In this document: positions 46,623-53,368 of the stretch, piece by piece | How the letters are laid out: every line of letters begins with the position of its first letter | How positions within the stretch are numbered: the stretch's first letter is position 1 | Notes under the pieces: model-generated | The model's input: the letters and a program-made list of their open reading frames with translations, nothing else | What the model was told of the DNA's origin: nothing | The model's database searches: none | Source of the DNA: Pseudomonadota bacterium | Lineage (GTDB): Bacteria; Pseudomonadota; Gammaproteobacteria; Burkholderiales; Burkholderiaceae_C | Assembly: GCA_018241405.1 (NCBI GenBank) | Contig: JAFEDY010000014.1 | Span: forward strand, 55,729-119,728 | DNA length: 64,000 nt | Direction of reading: 5' to 3' | Translations under genes and position numbers: made by a program

Positions 46623-46901
46623 TGAAATTGCGCCGCGCGCCTTGTCCAGCCACAGCTGCAGGCTGTCGGCCAGGCCCTGGTGGCTGAAGGAGCAGCTTTC
46701 CTCGGTGAACAGGGCGCCGGCCTCCAGGCGATCGAGCAGGCCCAGCAGCACCTCGCCATAGCGTGGCGGCAGGGCGGCCAGCAGCGCGCTGTGGCCGCGC
46801 GCGGCGGCGCTGAAGGCGTGGGGGGACAGGCGTTGCTCGCGCAGGGCCTGCAGGTCGTGCTGCAGCCGGTCAAGCTGCTGGGTGGCGGATGGCGTGGGCA
46901 T
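46617..46901 (-). CDS. Small helical protein preceding the MmeI-like gene
   Basis: A 94-residue protein (MPTPSATQQLDRLQHDLQAL) that looks largely alpha-helical, with heptad-like spacing in 'LDRLQHDLQALREQRLS' and 'LLGLLDRLEAGALFTEES'. No family recognised. It is the first gene of the leftward restriction-modification operon (94-residue gene, MmeI-like, 86-residue gene). Its last codons and stop lie at the edge of the dispersed repeat. A regulator or assembly factor is possible; no HTH is evident. Confidence 0.65.
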   Translation of the reverse strand: MPTPSATQQLDRLQHDLQALREQRLSPHAFSAAARGHSALLAALPPRYGEVLLGLLDRLEAGALFTEESCSFSHQGLADSLQLWLDKARGAISG

Positions 46902-47125
46902 GGTGCGTAGCGTAGCGCCAGTTGCCGCGCCAAAAAGTTCAGCCAGAAGTAACGCCGCATACGCTTGTTGCAGCGGGGTTACCTGTGTCGCCTTGAGATG
47001 GCGGATCGCGCACGTGAAACTGAATTGCCGCGGCCTGTTTTGGCGGCAACTTGGCGCATTCGTGCCACTTTCTGGCTGTGTGGGTGCGCACTACGTCTTA
47101 GGCTAACCCCTGAAGGAGGTTGATC
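46902..47125. promoter_or_regulatory. Divergent control region of RM and peptidase/ATP-grasp operons
   Basis: 224 bases between the two divergent operons. TTGCCGC (47025-47031) and GCGGCAA (47043-47049) form a 7-bp dyad with an 11-base spacer, a candidate operator or hairpin. The sequence GAAGGAGGT (47112-47120) just before the astacin-like gene is a near-perfect Shine-Dalgarno. This is far stronger than most in this window and predicts high translation. Confidence 0.5.
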
Positions 47126-48439
47126 ATGGCAACGCGTAAGGACACCGGGCGCGGCCCGAACGGCAAGCCGGAAAAATCCGCCGGCAACGACCCCTGTGAA
47201 TGCCGCTCGGGCCCGCTGGCGGGCACGGCCTTTGTGGGGCTGCGGGGCCTGAACAACACCACGGGCAAGTGGCTGCACTATGCCGACGTGGATGGCCAGG
47301 CCATGTTCGAGGGCGACATCGTGCTGGGCAGCATCGCCGACATGCAGGCCGACGAGTCGGGCAATCCGGTGCTGTTCTCGGTGGGCATCACCAGCCCGGA
47401 CGGCGTGCAGTTCCGCTGGGCCGGTGGCCGCGTCCCCTACGAGATCGATGCGGCCCTGCCCAACCAGGCGCGCGTCACGGACGCCATCGCCCACTGGGAG
47501 GCCAACACCGCCATCCGCTTCGTGCTGCGCACGGCGGCGAACGCGGCGCAGTTTCCGGACTTTGTGCGCTTCGTGCCGGGCGGCGGCTGCTCGTCCAACG
47601 TGGGGCGGCGCGGCGGCGCGCAGTCGATCACCCTGGGGCCCAGTTGCTCGACGGGCAATGCCATCCACGAGATCGGGCACACCGTGGGCCTGTGGCACGA
47701 GCAGAGCCGCGAGGACCGCGACCAGTTCGTGCAGGTCAACTGGGCGAACATCGACCCGGCGATGCAGCACAACTTCAACCAGCACATTCAGGACGGCGAC
47801 GACCTGGGCGCCTACGACTTCGGCTCCATCATGCATTACCCGGCGACGGCGTTCTCGACCAACGGACAGCCCACGCTGGTGCCGCGCGTGGCGCTGCCGC
47901 CGGGCGTGACCATGGGGCAGCGCACGGGGCTGTCGGCCGGCGACATTGCGGGCGTGCGCGCCATGTACCCGAACATCGGCCCGACGATCAAGGAGGCGGC
48001 CAAGGACCCGATCCGCGACACGATCAAGGAGGTGCGCAAGGACCCCATCCGCGACACGCTGAAAGAGGTGCGCAAGGACCCGATCAGCGACACGGTCAAG
48101 GAGGTGGCCAAGGACCCGATCCGCGACACGATCAAGGAGGTGCGCAAGGACCCGATCAGCGACACGGTCAAGGAGGTCGGCAGGGACCCCATCGGCCCCG
48201 GCCCCGGCCCGCTGATCAATCCGGCCAGGGGCGACTACGCCACGCCCTTCGTGCTGGCGGGCGCCAGCCGGCAGCCGCAGCTGGGCGCACAGGGCGATGC
48301 GCTGCAACAGGCTGCCGAGCAGCTGGACCTGCTTGCCGCGGCGCACCAGGAGGCCCAGGCCACGGCCGACGCGCTGGCGCTGGAGCTGGAGCAGGCCCTG
48401 GAGGCCTGGCGTGCCATGGGCGGCGAGGGCCCGGCATGA
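47126..48439 (+). CDS. Astacin-like metallopeptidase with 12-residue tandem-repeat tail
   Basis: A 437-residue protein without a signal peptide. Residues 1-105 are a pro-like region with a Cys pair (C24, C26) in 'NDPCECRSG'. The peptidase domain (about 100-282) has 'HEIGHTVGLWH' (H181, E182, H185, H191) and Met-turn 'SIMHY' (M236), typical of astacins (M12A). Residues 288-356 are five and a half units of a 12-residue repeat, consensus (I/V)KEVRKDPIRDT, followed by a Gly/Pro hinge and a helical acidic C-terminus. The repeat is rich in Lys, Thr, Asp and Glu, the residues joined by graspetide-type ATP-grasp ligases, and such a ligase is encoded by the next, overlapping gene. I infer that this protein is the ligase's substrate. 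ATG 47126 follows GAAGGAGGT. Confidence 0.85.
   Translation: MATRKDTGRGPNGKPEKSAGNDPCECRSGPLAGTAFVGLRGLNNTTGKWLHYADVDGQAMFEGDIVLGSIADMQADESGNPVLFSVGITSPDGVQFRWAGGRVPYEIDAALPNQARVTDAIAHWEANTAIRFVLRTAANAAQFPDFVRFVPGGGCSSNVGRRGGAQSITLGPSCSTGNAIHEIGHTVGLWHEQSREDRDQFVQVNWANIDPAMQHNFNQHIQDGDDLGAYDFGSIMHYPATAFSTNGQPTLVPRVALPPGVTMGQRTGLSAGDIAGVRAMYPNIGPTIKEAAKDPIRDTIKEVRKDPIRDTLKEVRKDPISDTVKEVAKDPIRDTIKEVRKDPISDTVKEVGRDPIGPGPGPLINPARGDYATPFVLAGASRQPQLGAQGDALQQAAEQLDLLAAAHQEAQATADALALELEQALEAWRAMGGEGPA
47987..48193 (+). repeat. 36-bp in-frame tandem repeats
   Basis: Five full and one partial 36-bp units encoding the 12-residue repeat of the astacin-like protein. Each carries AAGGACCC(G/C)ATC(C/A)GCGACACG or a close form. 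Units alternate between RDT and SDT and between KEVR and KEVA versions, so copy number has probably changed by slippage or recombination. The units are contiguous and coding, so this is not a CRISPR. Confidence 0.9.
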
Positions 48440-49488
48440 TTCTGGTTGTCTCCTACCCGGGCGAGGAGCACACCGATGCGGTGTGCGAGCGCCTGGCAGC
48501 CGCCGGGGAGGCGGTGCACAGGCTGGACCTGTCCGACCTTCCCGCCCGGCTGGCGCTGGCCTTCGACTGGCCTGGCGCCGCGCCGCCGGCGCTGCGCCTG
48601 CTGGGCGAACAGCCCATCGACCTGGCGACGGTGGACGCCGTGTGGTGGCGGCGCGTGCGTCCCTTCGAGATCGATCCGGCGGTGGGGCCGGACGACCGGC
48701 GCCAGTTCGCCCACAGCGAGACGGAGCAGGCGGTGCTGGGCATGCTGGACTCCATCGACGCGCCGTGGATCAACCCCCGAGGCGCCGACGACGCCGCACA
48801 CCGCAAGCCGCTGCAGTGGACGCAGGCCGCCGCCGTGGGGCTGGCGCTGCCCCCCACCTGCGTGACCACTTCGGCCGAGGCGGCGCGCACCTTCTGCCAG
48901 GCGCAGCACGGCGAGGGCGTCGTCTTCAAGCCGTTCCTGGCCAGCATTGCCGACTGGCGCGAGACCCGCCTGGTCGAGGCCGAGGACCTGGATCGGCTTG
49001 ACCTGGTGCGGCTGGCGCCGGTGATCTTCCAGCGCTGCATCCGGGGCGTGGACCTGCGCGTGACCATGATCGGCGACGCCATCTTCGCCGCCGAGATCGA
49101 CGCGCGCGACAGCGACTATCCCGTGGACATGCGCATGGTCATTGGCCAGGCCAAGATGCGCGCCGTGGACCTGCCCGACGCGCTGGCCGAGCGCCTGCGC
49201 GCGCTGATGCGGCGCCTGGGGCTGGTGTATGGCGCCATCGACCTGAAGCAGGACGCGCGCGGCGACTACTATTTCCTGGAAGTCAATCCCGCGGGACAAT
49301 GGCTGTTCGTCGAGTCGCGCACGGGCCTGCCCATCACGCAGGCGCATGCGGATGCGCTGCGCGCCCTGGCCACCGAGCGGCGCCAGCGCAGGCTCCAATC
49401 CACCCAACCCGGCAGGTCACGCCACAACGATGCAACATCTAGAAGGACAGGTGCTCTGGCCCAGCGACGCGCCGCCCAGCGGGGCTGA
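48436..49488 (+). CDS. Graspetide-type (MvdD-like) ATP-grasp ligase
   Basis: A 350-residue ATP-grasp enzyme. The N-terminal pre-ATP-grasp part has 'VDAVWWRRVRPFEID' and 'PWINPRGADDAAHRKPLQW'. The central lobe has 'VVFKPFLASIADW' and 'PVIFQRCIRGVDLRVTMIGD'. The C-terminal lobe has 'LGLVYGAIDLKQDARGDYYF' and the metal-binding 'LEVNPAGQW'. This order and wording match the MvdC/MvdD group, which forms ester or amide bonds between side chains in RiPP precursors (microviridin-like graspetides). The ATG overlaps the astacin stop (ATGA), so the two proteins are made together. No separate short precursor peptide is visible. The last 30 or so residues are basic, non-family sequence that overlaps the next gene. 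Confidence 0.85.
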   Translation: MILVVSYPGEEHTDAVCERLAAAGEAVHRLDLSDLPARLALAFDWPGAAPPALRLLGEQPIDLATVDAVWWRRVRPFEIDPAVGPDDRRQFAHSETEQAVLGMLDSIDAPWINPRGADDAAHRKPLQWTQAAAVGLALPPTCVTTSAEAARTFCQAQHGEGVVFKPFLASIADWRETRLVEAEDLDRLDLVRLAPVIFQRCIRGVDLRVTMIGDAIFAAEIDARDSDYPVDMRMVIGQAKMRAVDLPDALAERLRALMRRLGLVYGAIDLKQDARGDYYFLEVNPAGQWLFVESRTGLPITQAHADALRALATERRQRRLQSTQPGRSRHNDATSRRTGALAQRRAAQRG

Positions 49489-49765
49489 GCTGACGCTGAC
49501 CGTGGAGCTGCGCGACGTTGCGCGCCAGGACGCGGCGGCGCCGCTGCTGGCGCAGTTTGTCGCCCAGGTGCCCGCGCCGTTGCCGGGCAGGACCAGCGCC
49601 TTCCGCCTGGACTGGACTGCCCCGGCCGACGCGGCCGGTGGCGCGCTGCCAGACCTGGCGCTGCAGGCGCGCGCCGTGGACGGCGGCGGTACGCTGCGCT
49701 ACATCAGCACCGAGCACGTGAGCGCCATGCCCGGAGCGCGCGTGCGGCTGCGCCGCGTGGGCTGA
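49430..49765 (+). CDS. YbaY/YscW-like domain protein
   Basis: A 111-residue beta-rich protein: 'LEGQVLWPSDAPPSGAELTL' and 'TVELRDVARQDAAAPLLAQF', then 'YISTEHVSAMPGARVRLRRV'. The pattern resembles the YbaY/YscW (type III secretion lipoprotein-chaperone-like) domain, but without signal peptide or lipobox. The ATG lies 59 bases inside the end of the ATP-grasp gene, in another frame. It is the third gene of the operon, and a cytosolic chaperone or binding role for the modified protein would fit. The domain call is moderate. Confidence 0.65.
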   Translation: MQHLEGQVLWPSDAPPSGAELTLTVELRDVARQDAAAPLLAQFVAQVPAPLPGRTSAFRLDWTAPADAAGGALPDLALQARAVDGGGTLRYISTEHVSAMPGARVRLRRVG

Positions 49766-49788
49766 GGGCGAAGGCCAGTCGCCAGGCT

Positions 49789-51249
49789 CTAGTCATTCGG
49801 ATCGAATACGTCCATGGCGGGAAGCGCCGGCACCAAGACTCCATCGGCCGGTAATGAAGCGTTCAGAATGGCCTCAATGTTCAAGACTCCGCTTCCATAG
49901 TTCTGAGCGTCTGAGGCCCCCCATTGCCCCGGGGTCGCGTGTTGCCGCGCTAGCGCTTTGAAAGCCTTGGGTATTTGCCAAAGGCCATGGGGAGCATATC
50001 GCGTACGGAGGTTGTCAATGCCGTGCCACGCCAGCCAAAGAGCCGCTGAGCCAGAACACGCAGCAGTGGCGTAGGAAGTGCCGTCGCCGTCTGGCTTTGC
50101 ATAATACGCATTGCTGGTTTTTCCAGGCGCAAGGTTTTCCGCCTTGATACGACGGATAACATCCGCCGGCGCGCAAAGATCAACGTAAATGCCCTTGGCT
50201 CCGCTGCTCCATGGCTTCAATCCAGGGCCGACCCCGCCCATCGTGATACATCGATTGAATCGGCCAGGATAGATCACCTCTCCCCACACCTGGCCCGCCG
50301 CACAGGCAACGATCACGCCGGCTTCGTAGGCGGCATCCAATGCCGCAGCCACATGCTTGTCGCGGCGCAAGGCACCTAAAGAGATGTTGATGATGTGGCA
50401 TCCATCGTTGACTGCACGAAGTATGGCCGCCGCAATATGCGCTTGCACATGATCCACAATGACCGAGTCAGTCACCCGATAGGGAACGATTTGTACACCC
50501 GGGGCCACACCATAGAACGGATGATCTGGGGCATTCCTTCCGTATCCGGCAATTGCGCCACTGATGCGTGTCCCATGGCCTGGAAATCCCGGTAGCCACA
50601 TGTCCCTGGGATCGGGGTCATGATTTCCATCCCAATAGTCATATCCTTGTGCAGGATGTACTGTGGGACTGTTCCCTTTATCCCAGCCCAAGGCGGCATG
50701 TTCCGTGTATCCCGTATCGATATGTCCTACGTAGATATTTGCCCAAGGTAGTGCATGGGCAAAGCGCGGCTCAGCGGCAAACATTCGCCAGGCCGCCACC
50801 GCATTGACACCCCTGTGATCGATTTGCCAATCGTAGGGGCCTTCAAAATCCTTCGGAAGGAAACCTGCACCGGGAGCTGCTGGTGGTGGTGATGTCGGTA
50901 ATGTAATCTTGCTTCCACCAATAACCTGCGAGTCAATCAGTGCCACCCCTCGCGCCTGCAGGGCAAAAAAAGCATCCCTGGTCAGTGTGTTAACCGACAG
51001 CGCTCCCCATTTCTTGAGTTGCAGGTCCCAAGCATCAATGGTGGTGATTCCATGAGCGCGCCAAACGGCATCCTGCACATTTTGCGGAATGACATACACA
51101 TTGTCGGAAGGGCCAGGGGTTAGCGTCGAGAGCGTGCAAGACGCAGCAATTGCATCAGACAACTGTCGCAAGAAATTGATCTTGTCCGTACTCGACATTA
51201 GTTGCACCGTGGTGATATGACCATCAGCGATGTCAGTCACAGAATCCAT
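49789..51249 (-). CDS. S8 (subtilisin-like) serine peptidase, lower-GC, no signal peptide
   Basis: A 486-residue subtilase. Catalytic residues: D178 in 'YVGHIDTGYTEH', H225 in 'GFPGHGTRISGAIAGYG' and S392 in 'GDGTSYATAACSGSAAL'. The oxyanion-hole position, normally Asn in 'AAGN', is Gln (Q320, 'ACAAGQVWGEV'). Residues 1-135 are an uncharacterised N-terminal domain rather than a normal I9 propeptide, and no export signal is seen. ATG 51249 follows AAAGGAAGG. Base composition differs from its neighbours: 64 of 120 bases are G/C at 50581-50700, versus 46 of 60 in proA at 52081-52140. This suggests recent acquisition. Convergent with the YbaY-like gene. Confidence 0.88.
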   Translation of the reverse strand: MDSVTDIADGHITTVQLMSSTDKINFLRQLSDAIAASCTLSTLTPGPSDNVYVIPQNVQDAVWRAHGITTIDAWDLQLKKWGALSVNTLTRDAFFALQARGVALIDSQVIGGSKITLPTSPPPAAPGAGFLPKDFEGPYDWQIDHRGVNAVAAWRMFAAEPRFAHALPWANIYVGHIDTGYTEHAALGWDKGNSPTVHPAQGYDYWDGNHDPDPRDMWLPGFPGHGTRISGAIAGYGRNAPDHPFYGVAPGVQIVPYRVTDSVIVDHVQAHIAAAILRAVNDGCHIINISLGALRRDKHVAAALDAAYEAGVIVACAAGQVWGEVIYPGRFNRCITMGGVGPGLKPWSSGAKGIYVDLCAPADVIRRIKAENLAPGKTSNAYYAKPDGDGTSYATAACSGSAALWLAWHGIDNLRTRYAPHGLWQIPKAFKALARQHATPGQWGASDAQNYGSGVLNIEAILNASLPADGVLVPALPAMDVFDPND

Positions 51250-51435
51250 ATGCGCCTTCCTTTCTGCTGCTTTTGTGCCCCATCGAAGACGGGTACATGA
51301 CCGATCGTGTTGCTTTGTGATGACCAGCGATCCCTTGGGGTTGGTTCTTGCCAGACGTGACCACATCAATGGGGAGAGTCAGTCGCCGGATCGCCTGGGT
51401 ATGCAGTACCTCCGAAGTGGCCACGAAAGCCTGAA

Positions 51436-51657
51436 TCACGCATTCTGCGCCGCGTCACACCAGCCAAGCCAAGCAGGCTCGGGCAGAGCATCCACAGCGG
51501 GCGCAGGTTCCGTGGCGGTGCCAGGTGAGGGCGCAGGGAGGGCATGCGGTGCAACTTCTGGGAGAGGCTGAATCGTCAGACCGGACCCGATGGATGGATG
51601 GGCATTGCCTGCAGGCAATCGGAGATTTGTGCCCACCGCATAAAACATGCCATGCAC
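51436..51657 (-). CDS. Possible small protein upstream of the subtilase
   Basis: A 73-residue frame starting GTG (51657), with an alternative ATG at 51648. It has 'MFYAVGTNLRLPAGNAHPSI', a Pro-rich middle and a closing 'EPAWLGWCDAAQNA'. It lies about 190 bases upstream of the subtilase on the same strand. There is no clear ribosome site and no family. It may be a remnant of a longer acquired gene. Confidence 0.25.
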   Translation of the reverse strand: MHGMFYAVGTNLRLPAGNAHPSIGSGLTIQPLPEVAPHALPAPSPGTATEPAPAVDALPEPAWLGWCDAAQNA

Positions 51658-51842
51658 CCGAAAAAGTTACTGCCGGTGGTGCAAAAAGCCAATGGAATCA
51701 ATGGACTGGAGCCAGTGCGCGGACTGCCGCTGGCCGGATGCAGCGGGCGCCATCCCCTCCAAATGTCAAATATCCCGACGGGCGGATCTTGTCCGAGCTC
51801 GCGCTGCAGGCGCGAGTCCAGGGCCGTGCGCTTTTTCGCCAT
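51576..51842 (-). CDS. Possible small protein or remnant at the island edge
   Basis: An 88-residue frame beginning 'MAKKRTALDSRLQRELGQDP', a protein-like, basic, helical start. The second half is Ser/Cys-rich and not convincing. It overlaps the frame at 51436-51657. It may be a truncated gene at the island boundary. Confidence 0.2.
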   Translation of the reverse strand: MAKKRTALDSRLQRELGQDPPVGIFDIWRGWRPLHPASGSPRTGSSPLIPLAFCTTGSNFFGCMACFMRWAQISDCLQAMPIHPSGPV

Positions 51843-51944
51843 ATAACTGCAGCGCAAGATGCGCGCGTAAATCGTGTAGCACGCGGGCCAATGTGCAGGC
51901 CATGACGCAAGCGTGCGTAGGCTGAACTGCGCCACAATCCACTC

Positions 51945-53225
51945 ATGAACGCCCTGAACATCGCCGAATACACCCAGACGCTGGGTTTGCAAGCAAAAAC
52001 CGCGTCAGCGCTTATGGCGCGGGCGCCGGCAGCTATCAAAAACAAGGCATTGCTGGCCCTGGCACGGCTGCTGCGCGCCAACGTGGCGGCGCTGCAGGTG
52101 GACAACGCGCGCGATCTTTCGCGCGCCCGCGCCGCCGGCTTGGCCGAGCCCATGGTCGACCGCCTCAAGCTCAGCCCGCAGGTGCTGGAGACCTGCGCGC
52201 TGGGCTGCGAGCAGCTGGCCGCCATGCCGGACATCATTGGCGAGATCATCGGTATGCGCCAGCAGCCCAGCGGCATCCGCGTGGGCCAGATGCGCGTGCC
52301 GATCGGCGTGTTCGGCATGATTTACGAGAGCCGGCCGAATGTGACCATCGAGGCGGCCAGTCTGTCGATCAAGAGCGGCAACGCCTGCATTCTGCGTGGC
52401 GGCTCGGAGGCCATCGACTCCAACCAGGCACTGGCGCGGCTGGTGGCGCAGGCGCTGCAGGAGGCCGGCCTGCCCGAGCAGGGCGTGCAGCTGGTGCAGA
52501 CGACGGACCGCGCCGCCGTGGGCCAGCTCATCGCCATGCCCGCGTATGTGGACGTGATCATCCCGCGCGGCGGCAAGGGGCTGATCGAGCGCATCAGCGC
52601 GGAGGCCAAGGTGCCCGTCATCAAGCACCTGGACGGCAACTGCCACACCTATGTGGACGACCCTTGCGACATCGCCATGGCGGTGACGGTGGCCGACAAC
52701 GCCAAGACGCAGAAGTACAGCCCCTGCAACGCCAGCGAGGGCCTGCTGGTGGCGCGCGGCGTGGCGGCGGAGTTTCTGCCGCAGATCGGCGCCATCTACG
52801 CCGCCAAGGGCGTGCAGATGCGTTGCGATGCCGAGGCGCTGGCGATTCTGCGCGCCGTGCCGGGTGCCGACCTGGCCGAGGCGACGGAGGCCGATTGGAG
52901 CGAGGAGTACCTGGCGCCCATCATCAGCGTGAAGCTGGTGGCCGGGCTCGATGAGGCCATTGCCCACATCAACCGCTATGGCAGCCACCACACGGACGCC
53001 ATCCTCACGCGCGACCACATGCACGCGCAGCGCTTTTTGCGCGAGGTGGATTCGGCCAGCGTGATGGTCAACGCCAGCACGCGCTTTGCCGACGGCTTCG
53101 AGTACGGGCTGGGCGCCGAGATCGGCATCAGCACCGACAAGTTCCACGCGCGCGGGCCGGTGGGGATCGAGGGGCTGACATCGCTCAAGTGGGTGGTGCT
53201 GGGCGAGGGCGAGGTGCGGCAGTGA
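51945..53225 (+). CDS. proA: Gamma-glutamyl phosphate reductase
   Basis: A 426-residue proline-pathway enzyme of the ALDH superfamily: '[20 protein letters not shown]', '[15 protein letters not shown]', catalytic Cys segment '[18 protein letters not shown]' and C-terminal '[20 protein letters not shown]'. ATG 51945. The N-terminal helix (residues about 15-33, '[20 protein letters not shown]') aligns with other ProA proteins without a gap, yet its DNA matches the dispersed repeat and uses atypical codons (GCA, AAA, TCA, CTT, GCT). It marks the right edge of the accessory island. Confidence 0.95.
   Translation: MNALNIAEYTQTLGLQAKTASALMARAPAAIKNKALLALARLLRANVAALQVDNARDLSRARAAGLAEPMVDRLKLSPQVLETCALGCEQLAAMPDIIGEIIGMRQQPSGIRVGQMRVPIGVFGMIYESRPNVTIEAASLSIKSGNACILRGGSEAIDSNQALARLVAQALQEAGLPEQGVQLVQTTDRAAVGQLIAMPAYVDVIIPRGGKGLIERISAEAKVPVIKHLDGNCHTYVDDPCDIAMAVTVADNAKTQKYSPCNASEGLLVARGVAAEFLPQIGAIYAAKGVQMRCDAEALAILRAVPGADLAEATEADWSEEYLAPIISVKLVAGLDEAIAHINRYGSHHTDAILTRDHMHAQRFLREVDSASVMVNASTRFADGFEYGLGAEIGISTDKFHARGPVGIEGLTSLKWVVLGEGEVRQ
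51987..52043 (-). repeat. Dispersed repeat copy inside proA
   Basis: On the minus strand: TTTTTGATAGCTGCCGGCGC, then CCGCGCCATAAGCGCTGACG and CGGTTTTTGC. Nineteen of the first twenty bases match the intergenic copy at 46.6 kb (TTTTTGATAGCTGCTGGCGC). It lies in frame in the proA 5' region. Confidence 0.65.
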
Positions 53226-53258
53226 GCCGCAGCAGGGATGGCAGGCTCTGATGTGAAC

Positions 53259-53330
53259 CGTCATTCCGGCGCAGGCCGGAATCCGGTGACGCGGCTGGGG
53301 GCGTGGATTCCGGCCTGCGCCGGAATGACG
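53259..53330. repeat. Perfect 26-bp inverted repeat between proA and trkA
   Basis: The left arm (53259-53284) begins CGTCATTCCGGCGCAGGCCG. The right arm (53305-53330) is its exact 26-base reverse complement, with 20 bases between. Each arm is itself a smaller hairpin (ATTCCGGCgcaGGCCGGAAT). It belongs to the widespread 'attccggcc' repeat class and is likely to fold strongly in RNA between proA and trkA. Confidence 0.85.
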
Positions 53331-53368
53331 GCGACGCGTCTGGGCGTTCCTGTCTCACGGCACGGGCC

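Larger units (their letters stand above)
51250..51944. other. Low-GC junction between subtilase and proA
   Basis: 695 bases with no gene that I can firmly support; mixed composition. Two minus-strand frames are possible small genes and are listed separately. An SD-like TTTGGAGGGG lies on the minus strand near 51760. The proA promoter must lie in the last 100 bases, but I see no strong -35/-10 pair. Confidence 0.5.

Noticed and set aside
47987..48193. 36-bp repeats as a CRISPR array
   Set aside because: The units are contiguous with no spacers, keep an open frame and encode a 12-residue protein repeat; no cas genes nearby.
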